DNA of 64,000 bases from Solimonas sp040754295 (GCA_040754295.1 JBFMCQ010000008.1:25801-89800); one strand, 5' to 3'; counted from the stretch's first letter, positions 11,049 to 20,649 are shown. Notes: generated by a model not told the origin, from the letters alone. Numbers and translations are program-made.

Positions 11049-12926
11049 ATGACCGAAATCCCCGGCTATGCCCTCCTCGGTGGCGTCAACACCCCGGCCG
11101 ACCTGCGCCGGCTGCCGTTCGAGGATCTGCCGCCGCTGGCGGTGGAGATGCGCCGCTATCTGATCGAGACGCTCGGCCGCATCGGCGGGCATTTCGCCGC
11201 CAATCTCGGTACCGTGGAGCTGTCGATCGCGCTGCATCGCTGCTTCGACACGCCCCACGACCGCCTGGTGTGGGACGTCGGCCACCAGGCCTATCCGCAC
11301 AAGATGCTCACCGAGCGCCGCGCGCGTCTGGAGACGATCCGCCGCCTCGGTGGCCTGGCGCCGTTCTGCCACCGCGAGGAAAGCGAGTACGACACCTTCG
11401 GCGTCGGCCATTCGTCGACATCGATCTCTGCCGCCGCCGGCATGTCCGCGGCCGCGCGAGTCAAGAACGAGCAGCGCCGCGTCGTCGCCGTGATCGGCGA
11501 CGGCGGCATGACTGCCGGTATGGCCTTCGAGGCGCTCAACCACGCCGGCCACCTCAAGCTCGACCTGCTCGTCGTCTACAACGACAACGACATGTCGATC
11601 TCCGAGAACGTCGGCGCGCTGCGCGATCATACGGCGCGCCTGCTCAAGAGGCTCGGCATGGCCGCACCGCATCTGGCGCGTCCGCTCGCCGAAGAGCACA
11701 ACGAAGCGCACCTCGACGAGCCGGGTGCGCTGTTCGAGACGCTCGGCTTCGCGTATCACGGCCCGATCGACGGTCACGACCTCGGCGCGCTGACCCAAGC
11801 GCTGCAGCGCCTCAAGGACGCCAAGGGCCCGCAGCTGCTGCACGTGGTCACGGTCAAGGGCAAGGGCTTCGACCCGGCCGAAGCCGACCCGATCAAATAC
11901 CACGGCGTCACCCAGTTCGACCCGGTGACCGGCACGTTTCCGCCCAAGAAGCCCGGCGGCCGGCCGAGCTACACGCAGGTCTTCGGCGACTGGCTGTGCC
12001 AGGCGGCGGACGCCGATCCGGCAGTCGTCGCGATCACGCCGGCGATGCGCGAAGGCTCCGGGCTCGTCGAGTTTGCGCAGCGCTTCCCCGAGCGCTATTT
12101 CGACGTCGGCATCGCCGAGCAGCACGCGGTGACGCTATCCGCCGGCCTTGCCTGCGAAGGGCTCAAGCCGGTCTGCGCGATCTACTCGACCTTCCTCCAG
12201 CGCGCCTACGACCAGCTGATCCACGACGTCGCGATCCAGAACCTGCCGGTGCTGTTCGCGCTCGATCGCGGCGGGCTGGTCGGCGCGGACGGCGCGACGC
12301 ACCACGGCGCCTTCGACCTCTCGTACCTGCGCTGCATCCCCAACCTGGTGGTGATGGCGCCGTCGGACGAAAACGAGTGCCGGCGCATGCTCAGCACCGG
12401 CCTGACGCTGAGCCAGCCGAGCGCCGTGCGCTATCCGCGCGGCAGCGGCACCGGCGTCGCCTGCGAGCCGGAGGCCAAGCCGCTCGCCGTCGGCAAGGGC
12501 CGCGTCCTGCGCGAATCGCACGGCCGCCGCCGCCCGCGCGTCGCCATCCTCGCGTTCGGCGCGATGGTGCAGCCGGCGCTCGAAGCCGCCGAGATCTTCG
12601 ACGCCGTCGTCGCCGACATGCGCTTCGTCAAGCCGCTCGACACCGAGCTGATCCTCGAGCTCGCCAACGAGAGCGATCTGCTGGTCACCGTCGAAGACAA
12701 TGCGCGCCTGGGCGGCGCCGGCTCCGGCGTCAACGAGATCCTGCTCGCGCAGCACCACGTCGTGCCGGTGCTCAACCTCGGCCTGCCCGACCACTTCATC
12801 GAGCACGGCACGCGCGAAGAGCTGCTCAGCGCCTGCGGCCTCGACACCGCCGGCATCCAGCGCGCGATCCAGAAGCGCCTGCGCTCGCGCGACCTGGACC
12901 GCCCGAGCAGCGCGCAGGTGGGCTGA
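11049..12926 (+). CDS. dxs: 1-deoxy-D-xylulose-5-phosphate synthase
   Basis: A thiamine-diphosphate enzyme joining pyruvate and glyceraldehyde-3-phosphate, the first step of the MEP isoprenoid pathway. It has 625 residues from the ATG at 11049 (MTEIPGYALL), which matches the E. coli length of 620; an in-frame ATG at 10980 has no better ribosome site. The TPP-binding motif GDGGMTAGMAFEALN with NDNDMSISEN is visible, as are the transketolase pyrimidine domain (FDVGIAEQHAVT) and a C-terminal transketolase domain. A GATAAT box at 10972-10977 may be a -10 for its own promoter. It converges on cysG with a 23-base gap. Confidence 0.96.
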   Translation: MTEIPGYALLGGVNTPADLRRLPFEDLPPLAVEMRRYLIETLGRIGGHFAANLGTVELSIALHRCFDTPHDRLVWDVGHQAYPHKMLTERRARLETIRRLGGLAPFCHREESEYDTFGVGHSSTSISAAAGMSAAARVKNEQRRVVAVIGDGGMTAGMAFEALNHAGHLKLDLLVVYNDNDMSISENVGALRDHTARLLKRLGMAAPHLARPLAEEHNEAHLDEPGALFETLGFAYHGPIDGHDLGALTQALQRLKDAKGPQLLHVVTVKGKGFDPAEADPIKYHGVTQFDPVTGTFPPKKPGGRPSYTQVFGDWLCQAADADPAVVAITPAMREGSGLVEFAQRFPERYFDVGIAEQHAVTLSAGLACEGLKPVCAIYSTFLQRAYDQLIHDVAIQNLPVLFALDRGGLVGADGATHHGAFDLSYLRCIPNLVVMAPSDENECRRMLSTGLTLSQPSAVRYPRGSGTGVACEPEAKPLAVGKGRVLRESHGRRRPRVAILAFGAMVQPALEAAEIFDAVVADMRFVKPLDTELILELANESDLLVTVEDNARLGGAGSGVNEILLAQHHVVPVLNLGLPDHFIEHGTREELLSACGLDTAGIQRAIQKRLRSRDLDRPSSAQVG

Positions 12927-12949
12927 GCCTGCAAGCTGCGATTCACTGC

Positions 12950-14344
12950 CTACGGGGCATCGGGCCGCCACGCCAGCCTGCCGCGCAGGCGCACGACCTC
13001 GCCGACGATCAGCAGGCTGGCGCGCGAAAAACCCGCTTCGGCGACCTTGCCCGGCAGATCGGCGAGCGTGCCGACGACGACGCGCTGATCCGGCGAGGTG
13101 CCCTGCTCGATCATCGCCGCCGGGAAGCAAGGCGCCAGACCGTGCTCGATCAGACGTGCGCACAGCATCGGCAGCGTGTTGAGACCCATGTAGACGACGA
13201 GCGTCTGGCCGCGCCGCGCCAGCTGGTCCCAGTGCAGCGCCAGCTCGCCGTCGGCGCGGGCGTGTCCGGTCACGAAGACGACGGACTGCGCGTAATCGCG
13301 GTGCGTCAGCGGAATGCCGGCGTAGGCGGCGCAGCCGCTCGCCGCAGTGATGCCGGGCACCACCTGGAACGGAATGCCCTCGGCCATCAGCGAGTCGATC
13401 TCCTCGCCGCCGCGACCGAAGATGAACGGGTCGCCGCCCTTGAGGCGCAGCACGCGCTGCCCGGCCTTGGCCAGGCGCACCAGCTCGGCGTTGATCTCGT
13501 CCTGCGGCACGGCATGCCGGCTGCGCGCCTTGCCGACGAACAGGCGCCGCGCGTCGCGCCGCACCCTCTCGAGAATCTCCGGTGCGACGAGGCGGTCGTA
13601 GAGCACGACGTCGCATTGCTGCATCAGGCGCAGCGCCTTGAAGGTCAGCAGATCCGGATCGCCCGGACCGGCGCCGACCAGATAAACCTCGCCGGTGATC
13701 GCAGTCCCCGCTGCGAGCTTTTGCAGATCGTCGGCGGCGCCGGCCTCGTCGCCGGCGAGCACACGCTCGGCCGCCGGACTGTCGAGAAACGCCTCCCAGA
13801 ACCCGCGCCGCGCCGGCGCGTCGACGGTTTGCTCGACGTGCGCACGCCAGCGGTGCATGAAGGCCGCGAGTCGCCCGTACGCGGCCGGCAGCATCGTTTC
13901 CAGGCGCTCGCGCAGGCGCCGCGCGAGCACCGGTGCGGCCGCGCCGGTCGAGATCGCGACCAGCAGCGGCGAGCGGTCGACGATCGACGGCGTGACGAAG
14001 CTCGACAGTCCGACGTCGTCGACGACATTGACCGGCAGGTCGGCCGCCTGCGCGGCTTCGGCGACGCGGCGATTGAGCAGTGCGTCGTTGGTTGCCGCGA
14101 CGACCAGCGTGCAGCCCTGCAGCTGCTGCGGGGAGAACTCGGCGGCGACGTGGCGCACGCGGCCCTCGGCGCACAGGGCCGCGACCTCGGCATTGAGCGC
14201 AGCGGCCACGACCTCCAGCCGCGGCCCGGCGCGCAGCAGCAGCCGCAGCTTGCGCGCGGCAATCTCGCCGCCGCCGACAACGAGCACGCGCCGGCCGTGC
14301 AGGCGGAGAAATACCGGGTAGTAAGGCCAGATCTTTGCGCTCAT
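12950..14344 (-). CDS. cysG: Siroheme synthase CysG (trifunctional)
   Basis: Makes siroheme from uroporphyrinogen III by SAM-dependent methylation, NAD-dependent oxidation and iron insertion. It has 464 residues (E. coli 457). The N-terminal CysG-A half has the NAD motif VLVVGGGEIAARK and the dehydrogenase/chelatase segment SIVDRSPLLVAISTG. The C-terminal methyltransferase half starts with VYLVGAGPGDPDLLT and contains LKGGDPFIFGRGGEE and VVPGITAASG. Its product is the prosthetic group of the CysI encoded 1.2 kb away, beyond the divergent cysB. Confidence 0.96.
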   Translation of the reverse strand: MSAKIWPYYPVFLRLHGRRVLVVGGGEIAARKLRLLLRAGPRLEVVAAALNAEVAALCAEGRVRHVAAEFSPQQLQGCTLVVAATNDALLNRRVAEAAQAADLPVNVVDDVGLSSFVTPSIVDRSPLLVAISTGAAAPVLARRLRERLETMLPAAYGRLAAFMHRWRAHVEQTVDAPARRGFWEAFLDSPAAERVLAGDEAGAADDLQKLAAGTAITGEVYLVGAGPGDPDLLTFKALRLMQQCDVVLYDRLVAPEILERVRRDARRLFVGKARSRHAVPQDEINAELVRLAKAGQRVLRLKGGDPFIFGRGGEEIDSLMAEGIPFQVVPGITAASGCAAYAGIPLTHRDYAQSVVFVTGHARADGELALHWDQLARRGQTLVVYMGLNTLPMLCARLIEHGLAPCFPAAMIEQGTSPDQRVVVGTLADLPGKVAEAGFSRASLLIVGEVVRLRGRLAWRPDAP

Positions 14345-14373
14345 CGCCGGCAGCCTAGCCGATCGCTCATGGC

Positions 14374-14406
14374 ATATAACGATAATTTCTTATACTTTTC
14401 CAAAAA
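14374..14406. promoter_or_regulatory. AT-rich divergent control region between cysG and cysB
   Basis: An AT-rich island in GC-rich DNA, between the cysG start (14344) and the cysB start (14434). It contains ATAACGATAATTTCTTAT (14376-14393), resembling the loose ATAAC/TTAT half-sites bound by CysB, and TATACT (14391-14396) as a possible -10 for cysB. Autoregulation by CysB is inferred. Confidence 0.5.
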
Positions 14407-14433
14407 CCGTGCCCAATACCATCGTGGCGGCCG

Positions 14434-15420
14434 ATGAAACTCCGTCAACTGCGGTACATCCACGAAGTCGCGCAGCGGGGCCTCAACGTCACCGCCGCCG
14501 CCGAGGCCCTGTTCACCTCGCAGCCGGGCGTCAGCAAGCAGATCCGCCTGCTCGAGGAGGAGCTGGGCGTCGACATCTTCGTGCGCAGCGGCAAGCATCT
14601 GTCGGAAATCACGCCGGCCGGCCAGCGCATCCTCGAGTACACGCGCCGCCTGCTCGCCGAGGTCGAGAACATCGAGCGCGTCGCCGCCGAGTTCCATGAC
14701 ACCGATCGTGGCGACCTCGCGATCGCGACGACGCATACGCAGGCGCGCTACGCGCTGCCGCCGGTGATCCAGGCCTTCCGCAGGAAGTACCCGAAGGTCA
14801 CTCTGCACCTGCACCAGGGCTCGCCGCCGCAGATCGCCAAGCTGGCCGCGGAGGGCCAGGCCGACTTCGCGATCGCGACCGAGGCGATGCATCACTTCGA
14901 CAGCCTGGTGATGCTGCCGTGCTACCGCTGGAACCGCTGCGTGCTGGTACGGCCCGAGCATCCGCTGAGCCGGGTCCAGCAGCTGCAGCTGAGCGATGTC
15001 GCGCAGTATCCGATCGTCACCTACACCTTCGGCTTCACCGGACGGTCCAAGCTGGACCAGGCCTTCGCCGCGCACGGACTCAAGCCCGACGTCGTGCTCA
15101 CCGCCGTGGATGCGGACGTGATCAAGACCTACGTGCGCCTGGGCCTGGGCATCGGCATCGTCGCCAACATGGCCTACGACGCGCTCGCCGACCGCGACCT
15201 CGTGCGCCTTCCGGCCGACCACCTGTTCGAGCCCAGCGTCACCCACATCGGCTTCCGCCGCGGCCTGTTCCTGCGTGGCTACATGTACGACTTCCTGCAC
15301 CAGTTCGCACCGCATCTGACGCGCGAGCTGGTCGAAGAGCTGGCGGCAATCGTCGATGCCGAAGAGCGCCGCCGGCGGGTACGCGAGCGCATCCCCAGAA
15401 TTCCCGACAGCCAGCTGTAA
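14434..15420 (+). CDS. cysB: LysR-type regulator of sulfur assimilation, CysB
   Basis: A 328-residue LysR-family protein (E. coli CysB 324). The N-terminal winged HTH starts MKLRQLRYIHEVAQRGLNVT and includes TSQPGVSKQIRLLEEELG. The inducer domain has the TTHTQARYALP segment typical of CysB/Cbl, whose Thr and Gln residues bind the sulfate or N-acetylserine ligand. It is divergent from cysG and 89 bases upstream of cysI on the same strand, so it sits amid its likely targets. Cbl is the close alternative, but the context favours CysB. Confidence 0.92.
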   Translation: MKLRQLRYIHEVAQRGLNVTAAAEALFTSQPGVSKQIRLLEEELGVDIFVRSGKHLSEITPAGQRILEYTRRLLAEVENIERVAAEFHDTDRGDLAIATTHTQARYALPPVIQAFRRKYPKVTLHLHQGSPPQIAKLAAEGQADFAIATEAMHHFDSLVMLPCYRWNRCVLVRPEHPLSRVQQLQLSDVAQYPIVTYTFGFTGRSKLDQAFAAHGLKPDVVLTAVDADVIKTYVRLGLGIGIVANMAYDALADRDLVRLPADHLFEPSVTHIGFRRGLFLRGYMYDFLHQFAPHLTRELVEELAAIVDAEERRRRVRERIPRIPDSQL

Positions 15421-15509
15421 TAACGCTTGGTTCTGACCTTAGCTCGCGCACCGCCTTCGGCGCGCAGGGCAGCCCTGTTACGCTGCACGCGCTTTCGAAA
15501 GGCGCCTCC

Positions 15510-17177
15510 ATGTACCGCTACGACCAATACGACCAGCGTCTCGTAGACCAGCGCGTCGCCGAGTTCCGCGATCAGACCCGACGCTACCTCGCCGGCGAGC
15601 TGCCGGACGATGAATTCCGCCCGCTGCGCCTGCGCAACGGGCTGTACATCCAGCGCTTCGCGCCGATGCTGCGCATCTCGGTGCCGTACGGGCTGCTGTC
15701 GTCGAAGCAGCTGCGCATGCTCGCGCACATCGCGCGCACCTACGACAAGGGCTACGGCCACTTCACGACGCGCCAGAACATCCAGTTCAACTGGCCCCGG
15801 CTCGAACAGGTGCCGGACATCCTCGCCGACCTCGCCCGGGTCGAGATGCACGCGATCCAGACCTCCGGCAACTGCATCCGTAACATCACGACCGACCATC
15901 TCGCCGGCGTCGCAGGCGACGAGCTCGTCGATCCGCGGCCGTACTGCGAGCTCACCCGGCAGTGGGCGACCTTCCACCCCGAGTTCAACTGGCTGCCGCG
16001 CAAGTTCAAGATCGCGTTCTCGGCGTCGACGACCGACCGTGCCGCCACGCAGGTGCACGACATCGGCGTGCATATCGTCCGCGACGCTACCGGCGCGCTC
16101 GGCTACAGCATCTACGTCGGCGGCGGTCTCGGCCGCATGCCGATGCTCGCGCACAGGATCCGCGAATTCCTGCCCGAGGCCGATCTGCTCTCGTACCTCG
16201 AAGCGATCCTGCGCGTCTACAACCGCCTCGGCCGTCGCGACAACATCCACCGCGCGCGCATCAAGATCCTGGTCAAGGACAAGGGTCCGGCCAAGTTCGC
16301 CGAGATGGTCGAGGCGGAGTGGGCGCAGATCGACCGCGCTGCGTTCGCGTTGACCGCCGAGGATCTGGAGCGGATGAAGGCGCATTTCACGCCGCACCCC
16401 TACGATCCGCAAGCGGCGGCCGACAACAGCTTCGACACCGCGCTCGCGAACGACAGTGCGTTCGCAGCCTTCGTGCGGCGCAACCTGCGCGAGCACCGCG
16501 CGCCCGGCTACAAGGCGGTGTTCGTCTCGCTCAAGGCACCGGACATCGCCCCCGGCGACATCACCGCGGCGCAGATGGACCTCGTCGCCGATCTCGCCGA
16601 GCGCTACAGCTTCGGCGAAGTGCGCGCGACGCATGACCAGAATCTGGTCCTCACCGACGTGCAGCAGAAGGACGTGTACACGGTCTGGCAGACGCTGCGC
16701 GCGGCCGGGCTGGCCACGCCGAACATCGGTCTTCTGACCGACCTGATCTGCTGCCCCGGCCTCGACTTCTGCTCGCTCGCCAACGCCGGCTCGATCGGCG
16801 TCGCCGCCGAGATCAACGACCGCTTCGACTCGCTCGATCACCTCTACGACATCGGCGAGATCAAGATCAAAATGTCGGGCTGCATGAACGGCTGTGGCCA
16901 TCACAGCGTCGGCCACATCGGCATTCTCGGCGTCGACAAGAAGGGCGAGGAGTGGTACCAGGTGACGCTCGGCGGCAGCGCCGAGAACGACGCCAGCCTC
17001 GGCGACCGCACCGGGCCGTCGTTCAGCCGCGACGAGATCGCCGACGCCGTCGAGCGCATCGTCGAGGTCTATCTCGAGCGGCGCCGCGACGACGACGAAA
17101 CCTTCCTGCAGTGCTACCGCCGCATCGGCATGGCGCCGTTCAAGGAGCGGCTGTACGCCGAGGAGACCGCGGCATGA
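15510..17177 (+). CDS. cysI: Sulfite reductase hemoprotein (nitrite/sulfite reductase family)
   Basis: Reduces sulfite to sulfide using a coupled siroheme and [4Fe-4S] cluster. It has 555 residues. Two ferredoxin-like half-domains are visible; the first has HFTTRQNIQFNW and the siroheme-binding TSGNCIRNITTDH. The cluster cysteines are in ICCPGLDFC and SGCMNGCGHH. The ATG at 15510 follows AAAGG. No flavoprotein cysJ is adjacent. As in Pseudomonas, the gene is followed directly by a DUF934 gene (ATGA overlap), suggesting a different electron donor from the enterobacterial CysJ. Ferredoxin as donor is inference. Confidence 0.93.
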   Translation: MYRYDQYDQRLVDQRVAEFRDQTRRYLAGELPDDEFRPLRLRNGLYIQRFAPMLRISVPYGLLSSKQLRMLAHIARTYDKGYGHFTTRQNIQFNWPRLEQVPDILADLARVEMHAIQTSGNCIRNITTDHLAGVAGDELVDPRPYCELTRQWATFHPEFNWLPRKFKIAFSASTTDRAATQVHDIGVHIVRDATGALGYSIYVGGGLGRMPMLAHRIREFLPEADLLSYLEAILRVYNRLGRRDNIHRARIKILVKDKGPAKFAEMVEAEWAQIDRAAFALTAEDLERMKAHFTPHPYDPQAAADNSFDTALANDSAFAAFVRRNLREHRAPGYKAVFVSLKAPDIAPGDITAAQMDLVADLAERYSFGEVRATHDQNLVLTDVQQKDVYTVWQTLRAAGLATPNIGLLTDLICCPGLDFCSLANAGSIGVAAEINDRFDSLDHLYDIGEIKIKMSGCMNGCGHHSVGHIGILGVDKKGEEWYQVTLGGSAENDASLGDRTGPSFSRDEIADAVERIVEVYLERRRDDDETFLQCYRRIGMAPFKERLYAEETAA

Positions 17178-17680
17178 GCGCGCTGATTCGCGACCGGCAC
17201 CTCGTCGAGGACGACTACGCCTCGCTCGCCGACGACGCGCCGCTGCCGCCGGCGGGAAAGGTCATCGTCTCGCTCGAGCGCTGGAGCGCCGAGCGCGAGA
17301 CGCTAGAGCGCAGCGGCCTGACGATCGGCGTGCGCATCCCCAACACGGCGGATCTCGCCGAGGTTTGGCCGCAGCTCTGCGACCGGCCGCTGATCGAAGT
17401 GCAGTTCCCGGCCTTCGGTGACGGCCGCGCCTACAGCCAGGCGCGCCTGCTGCGCGAGCGCTACGGCTTCAACGGCGAGCTGCGCGCCAGCGGCGCCGCA
17501 GTGGTGATCGATCAGGCCGCGCAACTGTCACGCTGCGGTGTCAACGCATTCGTGCTGCGCGCCGACCAGCGCGCCGAGGCTTTTCTCGAAGCGCTGCAGC
17601 GCGCCGCGGAAACCGCCTGGTATCAGCACCCGTCCGGCGCGCCGCTGCCGCTGCACGCGCGGCGGCGGGCCACGGTATGA
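17174..17680 (+). CDS. DUF934 family protein linked to sulfite reductase
   Basis: A 168-residue cytoplasmic protein of the DUF934 family, regularly encoded just after cysI in Pseudomonas and related bacteria. Visible signature regions are VRIPNTADL, EVQFPAFGDGRAYSQARLLRERYGF and FVLRADQRAEAFLEAL. It has no signal peptide or membrane segment and no catalytic motif I can name. Translational coupling to cysI (ATGA) supports a role in sulfite reduction, but the biochemical function is unknown. Its stop is only 4 bases from the stop of the convergent diguanylate cyclase gene. Confidence 0.85.
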   Translation: MSALIRDRHLVEDDYASLADDAPLPPAGKVIVSLERWSAERETLERSGLTIGVRIPNTADLAEVWPQLCDRPLIEVQFPAFGDGRAYSQARLLRERYGFNGELRASGAAVVIDQAAQLSRCGVNAFVLRADQRAEAFLEALQRAAETAWYQHPSGAPLPLHARRRATV

Positions 17681-17684
17681 GCCC

Positions 17685-19382
17685 TCAGGCCTCCAGCTCG
17701 ATCACGCGGTTACGCCCGCCGCCCTTCGCGCGATACATCGCACGGTCGGCCTGCTCGATCGTCGTGCTCATCGCATCGCCGGCTCGGTGCCGCGCGAGCC
17801 CGATGCTCAGCGTCAGCGTGCCGCCGGCGTGATCCACCGGGATCCCGCGTGACGCGACCGCCGCACGCAGGGTTTCCGCGGTGGTATGTGCTTGGGCACT
17901 GGAATCGACACACAGTGCGATGACGAACTCCTCGCCGCCATAGCGGCACACCAGGCTGTCCGCCGGCACGATGCGGCGCAGCGTCGTGGCGACCGCGGAC
18001 AGCGCGTCGTCACCGGCACGGTGGCCCAGCTCGTCGTTCAGCGCCTTGAAGCGGTCGAGGTCGCAGAACAGCACGTACAACCGCCGCCCCTGCCGCTGCG
18101 CTTCCGCCGCGAGCACCGGGAAGCGCTGTTCCCAGGCGCGGCGGTTGAGCAGCCCGGTCAGCGCGTCGGTCATCGACAACTGCTCGGTGAAATGGAAACG
18201 GCGGCGATGCGCGAGCGCGCGGTCTGCCAGACCGATCGCCAGCACGACCGCCTCGAAGCTGCCGGCGACCGGCATCACATCGTCCAGCCACGGCCAGTCG
18301 GCGAATGCGCCGGCGACCTGCATCGAGGTCATGAAGGTCACCGCCATCAGCGGCAGCCAGCCGAGCAGAAAATAGGCGCCGTAGCGCGAGCCCTTGATCC
18401 AGGCGACCAGCGCCGCGACCGGCAGCAGCAGAGCGCCGAGCGCGAGCAGCGGGTTGATCGCGGCACGCGCCACGGCCGCCGGCGCCGCCGCCGGCACCAG
18501 TCCGGCACCGACGACCGACGCGAACAGCGCCACGTAACCCAGCATCAGCCAGCGCATCCGCGGCGCGGTGTGCTGCATGCGCGCGAAGTCGACGAGAAAC
18601 AGGTAGGCGCTGATCACGCTCACGATCGTCGCGGCTTTGCCGATCGTGCCGGCCGCCGGGGCCCACGCCTGCAGGCGCAGCACGGTGAACAGATAGCCGC
18701 TTACGATCGCCTGCAGCACGACGAAGCAGGCGAGATAGAGCGCGTACCACAGATACGCGCGGTCGCGCAGGATCAGCAGGAAGACGATCGCGGTCAGCGC
18801 CATTGCCAGCATTGCGCCGAGGCTGGCGCTGGTCAGCGCGACCCACAGCGCATTTGTCTGCAGATAGTCGGATAGCGGCTCGACCGTGATCGTCACGCCC
18901 GGGGCGAGCGTCGGATAAGGCTCCAGCCGCAGCAGCAGCGGCGCCGCCGGCGGCAGATCGGCGGGCAGCTCGAAGACCGGTGCGCCGTAGCCGGACAGAC
19001 CGGTCGCCGCCGCTGCGAGAACGTCGCCGCGCAGCGGCGCGTCACGCCCGGGGATGTGCAGCGTCACCGCACCGAAGACGACGCGATGCACCTGCAGCAC
19101 CAGCGGTCCGGCCGGCCAGCGGCCCTCGCGCGGCTGGATGCGCAGCCAGGCGCCGTCCGGGTTGCGCGGGAACCGGTTGAGGCGCGCCGGATCGAAGGCG
19201 ACGAAGCCGTCCGCGGACGGAGCGTCTGCGCGCGGACTGCCGGCACCGGTCCAGTGCTCGGCCTGGATCGGCACGGCCGCCGCCGTCGCGGTGCCGGCAA
19301 GCAGCGCGAGGCAGACCGCCAGCGCCGCCGGCAGCAAGCTCCGCTGCCGTGCGCACAGCGCACTCAATCTGCAGAACAGCAT
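17685..19382 (-). CDS. Membrane diguanylate cyclase with 7TMR-DISM sensor
   Basis: A 565-residue protein with a signal sequence (about 1-35), a periplasmic all-beta sensing region (about 40-165, 7TMR-DISM extracellular type), seven hydrophobic segments (about 170-390) and a C-terminal GGDEF domain (about 400-565). The active-site signature is GGEEF at 482-486, with DALTGLLNRRAW and CDLDRFKALND, so catalysis of c-di-GMP from two GTP is expected. The inhibitory I-site RxxD is not conserved (VPAD at 472-475 instead), so product inhibition may be absent. It could feed the FimX-like receptor at 1.5 kb, although nothing in the sequence links them directly. Confidence 0.9.
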   Translation of the reverse strand: MLFCRLSALCARQRSLLPAALAVCLALLAGTATAAAVPIQAEHWTGAGSPRADAPSADGFVAFDPARLNRFPRNPDGAWLRIQPREGRWPAGPLVLQVHRVVFGAVTLHIPGRDAPLRGDVLAAAATGLSGYGAPVFELPADLPPAAPLLLRLEPYPTLAPGVTITVEPLSDYLQTNALWVALTSASLGAMLAMALTAIVFLLILRDRAYLWYALYLACFVVLQAIVSGYLFTVLRLQAWAPAAGTIGKAATIVSVISAYLFLVDFARMQHTAPRMRWLMLGYVALFASVVGAGLVPAAAPAAVARAAINPLLALGALLLPVAALVAWIKGSRYGAYFLLGWLPLMAVTFMTSMQVAGAFADWPWLDDVMPVAGSFEAVVLAIGLADRALAHRRRFHFTEQLSMTDALTGLLNRRAWEQRFPVLAAEAQRQGRRLYVLFCDLDRFKALNDELGHRAGDDALSAVATTLRRIVPADSLVCRYGGEEFVIALCVDSSAQAHTTAETLRAAVASRGIPVDHAGGTLTLSIGLARHRAGDAMSTTIEQADRAMYRAKGGGRNRVIELEA

Positions 19383-19526
19383 GGCGACATATCGGCCCGA
19401 GCGCCGGACGAAAAGCGTAAGCGCAACGATAGCCGCGGCCGCCCCGCGGCGCAGCTGCGGGGCCTATGAACGGATCGTCTGCGGCGACGCGCGTAGCGCG
19501 ACGCCAGCGACGGCTGCGCTGCGTAG

Positions 19527-19581
19527 GTCGGGCTTGAGCCGCTTGAGCCCGACAGCGGGCTCGAATGTCGGCCTGAAGCCC
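19527..19581. repeat. REP-like palindromic repeats (GTCGGGCT...AGCCCGAC)
   Basis: GTCGGGCT (19527-19534) and AGCCCGAC (19546-19553) form an 8-bp stem with an 11-base loop. They are followed by a looser copy, GTCGGCCTGAAGCCCGGC (19567-19584). Related sequence recurs at 37121-37150. This type of extragenic palindrome is common in GC-rich gammaproteobacteria. It occupies part of the 235-base gap between the diguanylate cyclase and DUF4785-like genes. Confidence 0.65.
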
Positions 19582-19617
19582 GGCCCACGAGCGCAGGGTC
19601 AGGACAAACGACGGCGC

Positions 19618-20634
19618 TTAGCGCTGCAGCGCGTCGACCTCCAGCCGCCGCGCCGCCTCCAGCAGATCCGGCCGTCCGAACGCGCGGTCGGTATACGCCG
19701 ACAGCGGCCGCGCAGGGATGAGCGCGACGTTGCTCAGCACCGGCCCCAGCGCATTGGGCACGCCCAGCGCGGAGGTCAGTGTGATCGAGCCGACGCGCAA
19801 CGGCCCGGCGGCGCCGCGCTCGTGCAGCGCGAGCCCGTAGAACGTCAGCTCGATCTCCTGTACGCCCGGCTTCAGATCATGCGCGCTCTGCGCCTCGGCA
19901 ATCGGCCGGCCGGCGAGATCGCTCAGCGTCGCCGCGAGGTGGTAACGCCCGGCAGCGAGCACTTCGGCCTGCGCGCGCAGCACCAGGCTGCCGTCGCGCA
20001 GCGCGTTGTCGAATACGCCGGTCAGGCGCGCGCCGGGGCTGCTGTACTGGAAACCGCCGCTGCCGGCGAAACTCTCGCCGTCGGCCGCGAGCGCACGCAG
20101 CTTGACCATGATGCTCTTCGCATGGCCGGGCGCCGGCGCGTGCTCCGGCGCAAGCCGGTAGCGCACACTGTAGACGCCGTCGCCACGCAGCACGTCGGCG
20201 CCACGGCCGTCGTCGGCGTAGTCGAGCTCGGCGAGCGTGCGGCCGGCCTCGTCGACCAGCGTCGCCGTGATCGTCAGCGCCTGGCCGCGAGTGAGCGCCT
20301 CGCGCAGGCTGCGCGGCGCGGCGTCTTCGAGGCTCGCATACAGATCCACGTTCTGTCCGGCCTCGAACGCGATGCCGGACGCCCAGACGGCGAGCTGACG
20401 CTCCGAGTGCTGGCGTCCGCGCAGCACCTGCCGCGTCGGCGTGCGCTGCGCGACGATCGGATCCGGCATGCCTTCGCGCACCGGGCGCGACCACTCGGGA
20501 TAGCGCGCGGCTTCGCGGTAGCTCGCCGCGGCGTCGAGCGCGAGCGGGCGCTGCAGCTCTGCGGCCTGCGCGAGCGGCGCGATGATGGCCGCGAGCGCGG
20601 CGATCGAGAGGCTGCGATGAATCGTGCTGTGCAT
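19618..20634 (-). CDS. Exported protein, DUF4785-like
   Basis: A 338-residue protein with a clear signal peptide (MHSTIHRSLS, hydrophobic core, cleavage near AQA-AELQ). The rest is predicted beta-rich, with repeated segments such as ITATLVDEAGRTLAELDYADDG, DGVYSVRY and YHLAATLSDLAGRPIAEA. These resemble the Ig-like or choice-of-anchor regions of DUF4785 proteins found in Legionella and Xanthomonadales. An AGAGGA ribosome site precedes the ATG. It follows the lipase-like gene by 15 bases, so the two are very likely co-transcribed and exported together. No catalytic motif is visible. The family assignment is from memory and moderate. Confidence 0.65.
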   Translation of the reverse strand: MHSTIHRSLSIAALAAIIAPLAQAAELQRPLALDAAASYREAARYPEWSRPVREGMPDPIVAQRTPTRQVLRGRQHSERQLAVWASGIAFEAGQNVDLYASLEDAAPRSLREALTRGQALTITATLVDEAGRTLAELDYADDGRGADVLRGDGVYSVRYRLAPEHAPAPGHAKSIMVKLRALAADGESFAGSGGFQYSSPGARLTGVFDNALRDGSLVLRAQAEVLAAGRYHLAATLSDLAGRPIAEAQSAHDLKPGVQEIELTFYGLALHERGAAGPLRVGSITLTSALGVPNALGPVLSNVALIPARPLSAYTDRAFGRPDLLEAARRLEVDALQR

Positions 20635-20649
20635 GGCGTTGTCCTCTCT

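Noticed and set aside
11270..14437. Very long open frame (over 1000 codons) across dxs and cysG
   Set aside because: It is a shadow of dxs and cysG in another frame: Arg/Ala/Pro-rich translation with no domain, and both underlying genes have full family matches.
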